NCBI RefSeq assembly: GCF_023228165.1
Contig: NZ_JALOBS010000008.1
Location: forward strand, 62,001 to 126,000
Reading direction: 5' to 3'
Source of the DNA: Methylomonas sp.
Lineage (GTDB): Bacteria > Pseudomonadota > Gammaproteobacteria > Methylococcales > Methylomonadaceae
Length of the DNA: 64,000 nucleotides
The notes below the pieces were generated by a model, which was not told where the DNA came from, made no database searches, and worked only from the letters and a program-made list of their open reading frames with translations. Shown one piece after another: positions 51,955-60,201 of the stretch (positions are counted from its first letter, which is position 1; each line of letters starts with the position of its first letter). A program made the translations under genes and the position numbers.

Positions 51955-51992
51955 CGCCATACAGCAGTCGTAATCCCGACTGCTGTATGGCG
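51955..51992. repeat. 16-bp-stem palindrome between DUF2202 and the repeat-protein gene
   Basis: CGCCATACAGCAGTCG (51955-51970), loop TAATCC, exact complement to 51992. It starts seven bases after the stop of the minus-strand gene ending at 52000 and lies in the leader of the DUF2202 gene. There is no T run, so it may be a processing or stability element between the two cistrons. Confidence 0.75.
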
Positions 51993-51999
51993 AATATAT

Positions 52000-52353
52000 C
52001 TATTGCCCCGGCTGCATTTGCTTCTGCTGTTGGTTCATTTCCCGAAATTGCTGTTGGCCTCCCTCCTGATATTGACTGGGGCTGGTTTGCCGAATTCGAT
52101 TCCGCTCCTGATTCATTTCACGGAACTGCTGTTGACTACCGTCCTGATATTGACCCGGCGTTTGCTGATGTTGGCGAAGACGGGTCCGCTCGCGATCCGT
52201 ATCGCCGACACCACTTTGCCCCATGCCCATACCCTGACCTCCACCCATGCCCTGACCTTGCATGCGACCGCCGCCTCCCATACCTTTGGCTTGGGTATTC
52301 AGCGCCACGGCTGCCAGCAAGATAAAAACCAAACTCACTAATGACTTTTTCAT
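52000..52353 (-). CDS. Small secreted Gln/Met/Gly-rich repeat protein
   Basis: 117 residues from the ATG at 52353 (AGGAAAAGG just upstream). Signal peptide ending TQAKG. Then a Gly/Met/Gln-rich stretch (GMGGGGRMQGQGMGGGQGMG) and two copies of a roughly 26-residue repeat containing QYQxGxQQQFREMNQ. Low-complexity and highly hydrophilic. No family recognised; Met-rich secreted proteins can bind copper, but this is speculation. Confidence 0.68.
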   Translation of the reverse strand: MKKSLVSLVFILLAAVALNTQAKGMGGGGRMQGQGMGGGQGMGMGQSGVGDTDRERTRLRQHQQTPGQYQDGSQQQFREMNQERNRIRQTSPSQYQEGGQQQFREMNQQQKQMQPGQ

Positions 52354-52396
52354 GACCCTTTTCCTCATATAATTAACAAATGACTGGCGTCATTGA

Positions 52397-52888
52397 TTAT
52401 TTTTTGCTGTGTTTTAAAACCTGAATCTGATATGCCTCGTGACAGACCGCACAGGTGTTCAGAGCAGTACTGAGTTGCTGCAAGCTATGCTTGCTGTCTT
52501 TCCGGGTCTCCGCATCGGCGGCGATGCGGTCGAAATCCAGATGAATGGCCATACCCAGTTGCATAAAGGCCGGCGGCAATACATCGTGAAGATGATTTTC
52601 GGCCTTATGCCCCATGTTCATGCCCAAAGCACTCGCCTGGCCGGCGACCGCCGCCATATCGTCCACGGCTAACGCTGCAAGTATGGCTTGCGTGCCGGAC
52701 AATAATGCTCGCATCTCACCTAACACGTGCGCCCGCTGAGCCGCGGTCAATTCGATAACCTGCCGCCCGTCGGCCGACTCCGCCCATGCGGCTCCATTTA
52801 CGCCAGCCAGGGCTAACGCAAAGGTCAAGCCCGCCAGCGCGGATTTTTGCGGTTGGACGAACAATCCCGGTAAGATGCTGTTTTTCAT
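52397..52888 (-). CDS. Periplasmic c-type cytochrome, c'/c556-like
   Basis: 163 residues from the ATG at 52888. Signal peptide ending AAWAES. The body is helical with one C-terminal haem motif, CAVCHEAYQ, near residue 150, as in four-helix cytochromes c' and c556. It is divergent from the two-component regulator gene at 53035 across a region with an inverted repeat, so it may be that system's target. Confidence 0.78.
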   Translation of the reverse strand: MKNSILPGLFVQPQKSALAGLTFALALAGVNGAAWAESADGRQVIELTAAQRAHVLGEMRALLSGTQAILAALAVDDMAAVAGQASALGMNMGHKAENHLHDVLPPAFMQLGMAIHLDFDRIAADAETRKDSKHSLQQLSTALNTCAVCHEAYQIQVLKHSKK

Positions 52889-52955
52889 AATTAAGCCCAA
52901 TATATTAGATTACAATAATATACTAGCAAGAGAATGTTTCCAGCTGTTTTCCAAG

Positions 52956-52984
52956 CTGTAACAATTCGTTTCAAATTGTTACAG
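52956..52984. promoter_or_regulatory. Inverted repeat in the cytochrome / two-component divergent region
   Basis: CTGTAACAATT (52956-52966), centre of seven bases, AATTGTTACAG (52974-52984): an exact 11-bp inverted repeat. Just upstream, TTTCCAGCTG and TTTCCAAGCTG form a loose direct repeat. The size and place suggest a regulator-binding site shared by both divergent genes, plausibly the response regulator's own. Confidence 0.5.
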
Positions 52985-53034
52985 TCCGCCCGGTTTGCCC
53001 CGCCGCCCACAATAATTCCAAAAATTACAAGTCA

Positions 53035-53754
53035 ATGAACAAACCTGTAGACAAACAACGCATACTCATCGTGGACGACGATAACGCTCTACGGGAATTG
53101 GTAACGGATTACCTGGGCATGAGCGGTTTTTTGGTCCATGCAGCCGGCGACGGCCAAGCCATGCGCGCCGTTTTAAACGAACACAGCGTGGACTTGGTGG
53201 TAATGGACCTGATGCTACCGGGAGAAGACGGCCTGACGTTACTGCGCTGGCTGCGCGAACAGCACGGACCGCCGGTAATTATCGTCTCAGCGCGCGGCGA
53301 CGAAGTAGATCGGGTGGTGGGACTGGAAATGGGCGCGGACGATTATCTGGCCAAACCCTTCGGTCCGCGCGAACTGTTGGCCCGTATTCGTGCGGTTATG
53401 CGCCGTAGCGGCGAACAAGAGTCGGCCGCCGAGGAACAAGTCTTAACATTCGGCCCGTTTCGCCTGCATCTCAATAGCCATGTCATGAGCCGGGACGGTA
53501 CCGAAGTACCGCTGACGTTTGGTGAATTTAATTTGTTAAGGGTGTTTCTGGAACATGCCAACCAAGTGCTATCGCGAGACCATTTGATCAGCTTGTTGAA
53601 AGGCTATGAAAGATCGCCGTTTGACCGCAGCATCGATGTGCGGGTGACCCGCTTGCGGCGCAAGATAGAACCGAAACCGGACAGCCCGATTTATCTGCGC
53701 ACCGTATGGGGCGAAGGCTATCTGTTCACACCGAAGGGCGAGGATAACGGATGA
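53035..53754 (+). CDS. OmpR-family response regulator
   Basis: 239 residues. Receiver domain with acidic pocket (VDDDNALREL), phosphoacceptor Asp in VVMDLMLPGEDG and Lys in DDYLAKPFGPREL; winged-helix output domain ending TVWGEGYLFTP. It is closest in feel to OmpR itself. The stop overlaps the start of the kinase gene (ATGA), so they are translated together. Confidence 0.92.
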   Translation: MNKPVDKQRILIVDDDNALRELVTDYLGMSGFLVHAAGDGQAMRAVLNEHSVDLVVMDLMLPGEDGLTLLRWLREQHGPPVIIVSARGDEVDRVVGLEMGADDYLAKPFGPRELLARIRAVMRRSGEQESAAEEQVLTFGPFRLHLNSHVMSRDGTEVPLTFGEFNLLRVFLEHANQVLSRDHLISLLKGYERSPFDRSIDVRVTRLRRKIEPKPDSPIYLRTVWGEGYLFTPKGEDNG

Positions 53755-55052
53755 GACGGCTGATTTCCCTGTTCCGCAGCACTGCAATGACGCTAGCTGT
53801 TGGACTGCTGATTTTCCAAATCGCCGCCGGAGCGGCCCTGTTTGCGAATCTGGTGCTGCCGCTGGCTCATCGTTCCGCCGACGATCTGGCTGATTTATTG
53901 ATTCTGTCGGCACGGGTCTGGCATGGCCTGCCGGCCGACAAACGCCCGGCATTTGAAACGGAAATACGCACAAAATACGGACTATCCCTGCTGCAACCGC
54001 AAGCCGAACCAACGGATGAAATCGGCTGGTATCCCTACATTCGTTTTTTGCGTTCGGCGCTGATTGCCCGACTGCCCGGACAAACGCCCAGTGTGTCGGA
54101 AGACGATCACGAACAGTTTCGGGTGGCATTTTCCTGGGCGGGTCAACCGATGCAATTCGAATTTTCCAAAGAGCGTATCACCCCTCGCCCAAGCCTGGCT
54201 TTGGCTTGGGTCGTTCTATTCGGCATCCTGGCAACCCTGACCCTGGCCTGGCTGTTGGCGCGCCGGGTCACTGCGCCCGTGGCCCAACTGGCGGTGGCGG
54301 CGCGGCGCATTGCCAACGCCGGGCATGTGTCACCCTTACCTGAAACGGGCTGCGCCGAGTTTATCGAGTTGGCGAGGGTATTCAATGAAACAGCCCGTCA
54401 GTTACAGGCGCAACGCGAGAACCAAACCACCCTGCTGGCCGGCGTTTCCCACGATCTGCGCAGCCCGCTGGCGCGCATGAAGATGGCAGTCGGTTTACTC
54501 GCGGAACAAACTCCATCACCGCTGTTATTACGTATGGAGCGGGATATTGCGGAAATGGACAATTTGATTGGCGCGCAACTGGAACTGGCTCGCGCCCAGG
54601 AAGGCGAACCGGCCGAACCAGTCGATCTGGACGAATTGTTACAGGACGCGGTTGAAGCCGCGCAGGCGCAAGCCCCAGGCCGCGTGTATCTGCGCGCTAA
54701 AGGCGATAGTTGTCTGGCCGAGCTTGCCCCGGTAAGTCTGTGCCGCTGTATCGGCAACCTGCTGGAAAATGCCTTGCGTTACGGCGGCGAAGATAACATA
54801 CAAGTCGTACGACGCTGTATCAAGGGTAGGATCTTTATCGGTGTCCGCGACCGCGGCCCGGGCATTCCGCCCCAACTAGCCGAGCAGGTGTTTCGACCTT
54901 TCTATCGACTGGAATCGTCCCGCAACCGCATCAGCGGCGGCAGCGGCCTGGGCTTGGCCATAACCCGGCAACTGGCGGAAACGCAGGGCTGGAAGATAGC
55001 GATTAAATCCCGCTGGCGCGGTGGTGCCAGCGTCTGGTTGCAAATATTTTAG
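53751..55052 (+). CDS. Sensor histidine kinase, EnvZ-like
   Basis: 433 residues. Two membrane spans (about 10-35 and 145-170) enclose a periplasmic domain of about 110 residues. Then HAMP (RRVTAPVAQLAVAARRIA), H-box AGVSHDLRSPLARMKMAVGLL, N-box NLLENALRYGG, and ATP-lid motifs RDRGPGIPP and GGSGLGLAI. Partner of the preceding response regulator. The signal is unknown. Confidence 0.92.
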   Translation: MRRLISLFRSTAMTLAVGLLIFQIAAGAALFANLVLPLAHRSADDLADLLILSARVWHGLPADKRPAFETEIRTKYGLSLLQPQAEPTDEIGWYPYIRFLRSALIARLPGQTPSVSEDDHEQFRVAFSWAGQPMQFEFSKERITPRPSLALAWVVLFGILATLTLAWLLARRVTAPVAQLAVAARRIANAGHVSPLPETGCAEFIELARVFNETARQLQAQRENQTTLLAGVSHDLRSPLARMKMAVGLLAEQTPSPLLLRMERDIAEMDNLIGAQLELARAQEGEPAEPVDLDELLQDAVEAAQAQAPGRVYLRAKGDSCLAELAPVSLCRCIGNLLENALRYGGEDNIQVVRRCIKGRIFIGVRDRGPGIPPQLAEQVFRPFYRLESSRNRISGGSGLGLAITRQLAETQGWKIAIKSRWRGGASVWLQIF

Positions 55053-55104
55053 CCATAAAGGCGAGGCTCTTTACACGATCGACCTCGATAGCAATAGCTT
55101 AAGG

Positions 55105-56064
55105 CTATAAACCTAACACTCTAAACTCGGAGCAAGGTACCGAGCGCTGCCAAACCCGCTCGAATTCTTCCTGCAATCGACGATTTTTTGCCGGTAAGTT
55201 TGGACTCCAGTGGCCTTCATAGCGGTTACCAAGTAAGCGAAACAAATAGCCGTCGTTATCATTGAGCAGAAATGCGGATAGATATTGCAAATCCTCGCTT
55301 TCCACCGGCGTACGGATCTGAAAATGGGAAGTCAATCTTTGTGCCAATTCCAAGACAGGGTGCGTTTGACCTCTGAGATTGGCGGGCTCCTGAATGATGA
55401 TCCGCACCCCGCCGCCGCGATTGCGAAGAGCCAGTTGTTTAAGGGCTTCCACCATGTCATTCTGCCCGTAAAGGGAATATTCCAAATCCCGGCTGTAAAT
55501 GTACAGTTGGCGCTGCGCGCTCTCGATGAGTTGCAGGCTGGCGTTTAAGGCGGACTCCAGGGTTTCCAACCGTAATGCCTCAACCGCGGCGGCTCTGGGC
55601 TTGGCCTTGGGACGCGCTGAGGTGTCCAGCGGCGGCAGCAATAAAACCATCGTTTGGTGGGGAATGCCCGCCTCCATAAAGGCTTCGCCTTCCGTGACGA
55701 AACCCAGCTTCCGGTAAAATCCCAGCGCGGAAATTTGCGCGTTTGCCGACACCCTTGACAGTCCCAGCGCGCGGGCTTTTTCAATTAACACACGCAGCAA
55801 CGACTGACCAACCCGTTGCCGCCGCCAGTCTGGCAACACCGCCATACGGCCTATTTTACCGTCCGGCGACAATCTGCCCGTCGCTATGGGCCGGGACTGT
55901 TCATCACGGGCGATAAAATGATGGCAGTGGCTATCCAACTCGTCGAACTCGACTTCCTGCGGTATTTGTTGTTCAAGCACGAACACCTCGTGTCGCACAT
56001 AATGCAGCGCTTCAAAATCAGCTGCATAGTTGGCGGGTTCTAGGTAATAGTTTGTGATATTCAT
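55105..56064 (-). CDS. GNAT acetyltransferase with C-terminal DUF7931/PLD-like domain
   Basis: 319 residues. N-terminal GNAT domain (about 1-150) with the ElaA-like start YVRHEVFVLEQQIPQEVEFDELD and the acetyl-CoA loop VLPDWRRQRVGQSLLRVL. After a linker, a C-terminal domain (about 165-310) with IYSRDLEYSLYG and GGVRIIIQEP resembles the phospholipase D-like DUF7931 domain. Fusions of this type are known in gammaproteobacteria; the substrate is not. Confidence 0.78.
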   Translation of the reverse strand: MNITNYYLEPANYAADFEALHYVRHEVFVLEQQIPQEVEFDELDSHCHHFIARDEQSRPIATGRLSPDGKIGRMAVLPDWRRQRVGQSLLRVLIEKARALGLSRVSANAQISALGFYRKLGFVTEGEAFMEAGIPHQTMVLLLPPLDTSARPKAKPRAAAVEALRLETLESALNASLQLIESAQRQLYIYSRDLEYSLYGQNDMVEALKQLALRNRGGGVRIIIQEPANLRGQTHPVLELAQRLTSHFQIRTPVESEDLQYLSAFLLNDNDGYLFRLLGNRYEGHWSPNLPAKNRRLQEEFERVWQRSVPCSEFRVLGL

Positions 56065-56198
56065 AACTCAATACCATGATGATTAAATTAGAAGCGACGA
56101 ACTTTATCGACCAACCCGCCAGCAGCCTAGCCTCGGTCATCCTTTCGGCTTACAGTAAAGCTTTTTCCAATCCAGAAATGATTGCCAGATAGCCGGGA

Positions 56199-57350
56199 TT
56201 AGATCAATAAATCCGGTCGTAGCACCATAGTCGCAGCCAAAGCCAGCATCACTGCCCCGCTAATCAGCTTTAACCAGCGGCCGGATTGCTCGGTGAGTTT
56301 GTGGCTGCCAAGCGTAATGACGGCAATCGCCACCATCAGCGAGTCATCGGCGATGTAGGCGACAATATACAACAGCAGATAACCGTAATACTGCAGCATA
56401 CTCAAACCCTGTTGACTGAGCACGGCGGTATAGATAGCCGGCAAGCCCGCGGTACAAAGTAATTCGATAAAGTTGACCAGTACCGCCAAAACCGTCACCG
56501 ACAACAGCGAAGCCGCCAATGCTTCCGTCTGCAGTAATTGCCGCATGCGTGCATATAAACCGGGTTTGGCCGCTTCCGGTATGGAAAATGAAAGTCCTTG
56601 TTTGAAAGCGAAGTAATCTTTCACGTTGACGGCGCCGATCACAAACGCCAAACCCGCTAAAGTCCAGCGCACCGTGTTGGACATACCCATGATAAGAAAC
56701 ACATTTAACCAGGCGGCCATAAAGGCATAATACACAGCACCGCTGACAAACACGAAAGTACCCGCCACCAATGCCATGCGCCGCCGATTCTGCAGCCGGA
56801 TCAACAACGACAATAGAAACAGCAACACCCACATCGCGCAGGGGTTAAAGCCATCCAGCAACCCCAGCGCCAGGGTAAACAGGGGTAAACCCAAACGTTC
56901 GACGCTGATTTCGCCGAACCGGCCGGCATTCACTTTTCGGCCGGCAGTTACCGCTTCGTCGATAAACGCCAGCAGCACCGCACCGCTGGTTTCGGCATCA
57001 TTAAAACCCACCAGCACTTTGTCGTGCATCACAAAGGTGGGCACCCCCGGCGGCCATAGCCCGTGTTGCTGAGACAATGTAATCAGCTCGATACGGGCGC
57101 TAGGATCTTGATCCAGGGATCGATAGACAATTTTGAGATGGGGACGTTGTTCGACAACCCGAGGCAGAAATTTTTTGGCTTCCGCGCAATGCGGGCACCC
57201 TTCGCGGACATAAACCCGCAAAACGCCTGGCGCGGCCGAATCGACAGCCTCCGCGTTAACAGGCGGCAACAGGGCAAATAACAATCCCAAAACACAGTAA
57301 AGCCATCGGTTGCGCCCCATCCTGATTAACCGCAGTACCGATATCAACAT
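56199..57350 (-). CDS. Thioredoxin-like / CcdA-like membrane fusion protein
   Basis: About 383 residues from the ATG at 57350 (AAGG nine bases upstream). A hydrophobic signal segment is followed by a glutaredoxin/thioredoxin-like domain with the redox pair CPHC (Cys 52 and 55), then from about 150 a membrane domain of six to eight spans related to CcdA/DsbD (LLDGFNPCAMWVLLFLLSLL, then ELLCTAGLPAIYTAVL, each with a Cys-Pro-type position). It should move reducing power across the inner membrane to a periplasmic thiol. The gene is 22 bases downstream of ftsH in the same operon. Confidence 0.82.
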   Translation of the reverse strand: MLISVLRLIRMGRNRWLYCVLGLLFALLPPVNAEAVDSAAPGVLRVYVREGCPHCAEAKKFLPRVVEQRPHLKIVYRSLDQDPSARIELITLSQQHGLWPPGVPTFVMHDKVLVGFNDAETSGAVLLAFIDEAVTAGRKVNAGRFGEISVERLGLPLFTLALGLLDGFNPCAMWVLLFLLSLLIRLQNRRRMALVAGTFVFVSGAVYYAFMAAWLNVFLIMGMSNTVRWTLAGLAFVIGAVNVKDYFAFKQGLSFSIPEAAKPGLYARMRQLLQTEALAASLLSVTVLAVLVNFIELLCTAGLPAIYTAVLSQQGLSMLQYYGYLLLYIVAYIADDSLMVAIAVITLGSHKLTEQSGRWLKLISGAVMLALAATMVLRPDLLI

Positions 57351-57372
57351 AGGCCGCAACCTTACCTGCTTG

Positions 57373-59313
57373 CTAAGTTCGTCCCAACAGCGCCAGCATT
57401 TCCTCGCGCTGAATCACTTCTTTTTCCTGCAACAGTCCGGCCAGTTGTTCAAGTTGCCGGCGTTTAGCCGTCAAAATATCTTGGGCACGTGTTTGGGCTT
57501 GTTCTACCAGTGCTTTAATTTCGGCATCGACGATACGAGCAGTTTCTTCGCTGTAATTGCGCTGCTCGGACACATCGCCGCTCAAAAATTGCAATTGTTG
57601 GCGCTGGCCGTAAATCAGCGGCCCGAGTTTCTCACTCATACCCAGATAACAAACCATGTTACGGGCGATTTCGCTGGCTTTTTCCAGATCGTTTTGCGCG
57701 CCGGTGGAGACGCTGTCCAAAGCCAATTGCTCCGCCACCCGACCGCCTAACAGAATCGCCAACTGATCCTTCAGCTCTGCTTCGGTAGATAGATATTTTT
57801 CCTCCACCGGTAATTGCAGCGTAAATCCTAACGCAGACACGCCGCGCGGAATGATGGAGATTTTGTGCACCGGTTGGCCGGTCGGAACCGTCTCCGCTAC
57901 CAGTGCGTGACCCGCTTCATGAAAAGCCACCCGCCGTTTTTCGTCGGGCCCCAGCACACGATTTTTCTTCTCGGGGCCGGCCATGACTCTGTCGATAGCC
58001 GCTTCGAAATCGGCCATGTTCACACTATCGCGTCCACTGCGCGCCGCCAGGATGGCCGCCTCGTTGGCAATATTGGACAAATCGGCACCGACGAAACCCG
58101 GGGTACGTTTGGCGACGGTTTCCAAGTCGACATTTTTATCCAATTGCATCGCTTTGCTATGCAGTTTTAGTATGGCGATCCGGTCGGCCAAATCGGGCTT
58201 ATCGACCACAATTTGCCTGTCGAATCGACCGGCCCGCAGCAAGGCTTTATCCAATATTTCCGGCCGATTGGTGGCAGCCATCACCACCACACCGGCAGTT
58301 GGATCGAAACCGTCCATTTCGGTCAGCAATTGATTGAGGGTTTGCTCGCGCTCGTCATTACCGCCCATGATAGCCGGCCCGCCGCGCGAGCGGCCGATGG
58401 CATCCAGTTCGTCGATAAAAATGATACAGGGGGCTTTTTGTCTGGCCTGTTCGAACAAGTCCCGCACCCGCGCCGCGCCGATACCGACAAACAACTCGAT
58501 GAATTCAGACGCGCTGATATTGAAAAATGGCACCCCGGCTTCGCCGGAAACGGCTCGCGCCAGCAAGGTTTTACCGGTACCCGGCGAACCGACCAGCAAC
58601 ACGCCTTTCGGCATGCGGCCGCCCAGTTTTTGCAGTTTTTCGGGGGATTTTAAAAACTCGATGGTTTCCTTGAGTTCCTGTTTGGCGCTTTCCGCTCCCG
58701 CCACATCGTCAAAGGTAATTTTGCTGGCTTCCTGCTGAATTTTGATTTTGTTGCCCAAATTCAAAAACGAACGCCCTGCACCACCGGTCATGCGCGGCAA
58801 CAGCCACATCCAGATGCCGGCAAAAATGGCGATGGGGATGATCCAGTTGAACAAGATATTACTGAGCCAGTTATCGCCGCTTCTGACCACGTATTCGACT
58901 TTATGCGCCTGCAGGTTTTTGGTCAGCGACTCATCCCACAACGGAATGGTGAAAAAATGGCTGCCGATTTTTTTATCTTCTACTTTTAACGTGCCGTTGA
59001 TGAAGCGCTGGGTCACAACCGCCTTATCGATTTTGTTGTCGTTTACCAGTGTCAGGAATTGGCTGTAGGGAATCTCTTCACCCAAGGGTTTTTCGCCGCC
59101 GGCCAACATGGACAACAAAACAATCCCCAGCACCGCATACAGGAAAAACCGGGATGGTTTGGTTGGCGGTGAGTCCGGACTATTGGACTTACTATCGGTC
59201 TGTTGCGGCGACTTAAACAACGATCTGAAGACCTTTTCCAGCCAGCCCCAGGCCAGACATAGCCAATCAAATAAAGTTTTGAATATTTCGGTCAGTTTTT
59301 GCTTGTCTAGCAT
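57373..59313 (-). CDS. ftsH: ATP-dependent zinc metalloprotease FtsH with N-terminal extension
   Basis: About 646 residues from the ATG at 59313. A cytoplasmic N-terminal extension of about 58 residues (acidic/Ser-rich linker) precedes the first membrane span; usual FtsH begins at that span. Then the periplasmic domain, second span, AAA domain with Walker A GSPGTGKTLLARA near 241, pore loop FVGIGA, Walker B IIFIDELDAIG, arginine fingers, and the zinc site H465EAGH469 with its downstream Asp. It degrades membrane and short-lived proteins. The gene is not with the usual rrmJ/folP neighbours, so it is probably an accessory copy. Confidence 0.92.
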   Translation of the reverse strand: MLDKQKLTEIFKTLFDWLCLAWGWLEKVFRSLFKSPQQTDSKSNSPDSPPTKPSRFFLYAVLGIVLLSMLAGGEKPLGEEIPYSQFLTLVNDNKIDKAVVTQRFINGTLKVEDKKIGSHFFTIPLWDESLTKNLQAHKVEYVVRSGDNWLSNILFNWIIPIAIFAGIWMWLLPRMTGGAGRSFLNLGNKIKIQQEASKITFDDVAGAESAKQELKETIEFLKSPEKLQKLGGRMPKGVLLVGSPGTGKTLLARAVSGEAGVPFFNISASEFIELFVGIGAARVRDLFEQARQKAPCIIFIDELDAIGRSRGGPAIMGGNDEREQTLNQLLTEMDGFDPTAGVVVMAATNRPEILDKALLRAGRFDRQIVVDKPDLADRIAILKLHSKAMQLDKNVDLETVAKRTPGFVGADLSNIANEAAILAARSGRDSVNMADFEAAIDRVMAGPEKKNRVLGPDEKRRVAFHEAGHALVAETVPTGQPVHKISIIPRGVSALGFTLQLPVEEKYLSTEAELKDQLAILLGGRVAEQLALDSVSTGAQNDLEKASEIARNMVCYLGMSEKLGPLIYGQRQQLQFLSGDVSEQRNYSEETARIVDAEIKALVEQAQTRAQDILTAKRRQLEQLAGLLQEKEVIQREEMLALLGRT

Positions 59314-59381
59314 GACGCCCCACTCCCGACTCAATCATTAAACGCTTAACTTAAGCGACTCCCGCAGCCCGATTTTGATTG

Positions 59382-59867
59382 CTAATCCTGAGACAATTGC
59401 CGATACGCCCCACTGTAATATAACAACGGCTCGCCGTCCCGGCAGACCACTTTTTGTACTGCGCCGATCACAATCCAATGCGTCCCGGCCAACACCTGAT
59501 CGACCACTTTACATTCCAGGCTAGCCAGCGACTCAGTCAATAACGGCGCGCCGTGTTCGCCGGACTCCCATGCCACGTTGGCAAAACGTTCTTCCTGAGT
59601 ACCGCCGCCAGCGAATTGATTGGAAACATCTTGCTGCTCCGTTCCCAGTATGTTTACTGCAAACTGCTTTTGTTCCAGCACCACTGCGCCGGTGTCGGTA
59701 TTTTGATTCAGGCACACTAAAATTTGCGGCGGATCAACGGACACACTGCTAAAAGAAGTGGCCGTCATCCCTTTAAGACCTTGTTGCTCGGATTGCGCGG
59801 TCACCACGGTAACGCCACTTGCCCATAGTTTCAGGGCATTTTTAAATTGACTTGCATCAACACTCAT
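59382..59867 (-). CDS. Flavin reductase-like protein
   Basis: 161 residues. The flavin-reductase-domain pattern is clear: FKNALKLWASGVTVVTAQS, GMTATSFSSVSVDPPQILVCLN, FAVNILGTEQQDVSNQFAG and the ending LLYYSGAYRQL. It binds FMN or FAD and supplies reduced flavin to a partner or reduces it with NAD(P)H. It lies between ftsH and the DUF2818 gene on the same strand; the partner oxygenase is not in this window. Confidence 0.88.
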   Translation of the reverse strand: MSVDASQFKNALKLWASGVTVVTAQSEQQGLKGMTATSFSSVSVDPPQILVCLNQNTDTGAVVLEQKQFAVNILGTEQQDVSNQFAGGGTQEERFANVAWESGEHGAPLLTESLASLECKVVDQVLAGTHWIVIGAVQKVVCRDGEPLLYYSGAYRQLSQD

Positions 59868-59895
59868 AAATTTCTCTTAGATTACTATTACCGAA

Positions 59896-60201
59896 CTAGG
59901 GTTTTAACAGTTTTTTCAAATCATAGTGATAAATAAACCCCGGCAGGGCAAATACCACGAACAGACAGAGGGTAGCGACATAGAATTCCCACTGCTGACC
60001 ATGTACCCCCCCGGTGAGTTTATTTTCCAACGCCATGGCCAGCAACCCGACCACCCCATAACATACCCACCATTCCAGCCAGCGCCAGCATGCGGTTTTA
60101 TTCAGCTTGATCAGCAATAAAAAGCGCTCGCTTAGCCAGGGCAAATTGGCGGCGGCAAATGCCATGGCCAACAATACCCCGTAAACATGACTGTGAGCCA
60201 T
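59896..60201 (-). CDS. DUF2818 family membrane protein
   Basis: 101 residues with three membrane spans (about 5-30, 45-65 and 72-92), matching DUF2818 in length and pattern (LLAMAFAAANLPWLSERFLL). The ATG overlaps the lysS stop by one base (TAATG). The role is not established; in many bacteria this family sits near respiratory complex I genes. Confidence 0.75.
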   Translation of the reverse strand: MAHSHVYGVLLAMAFAAANLPWLSERFLLLIKLNKTACWRWLEWWVCYGVVGLLAMALENKLTGGVHGQQWEFYVATLCLFVVFALPGFIYHYDLKKLLKP

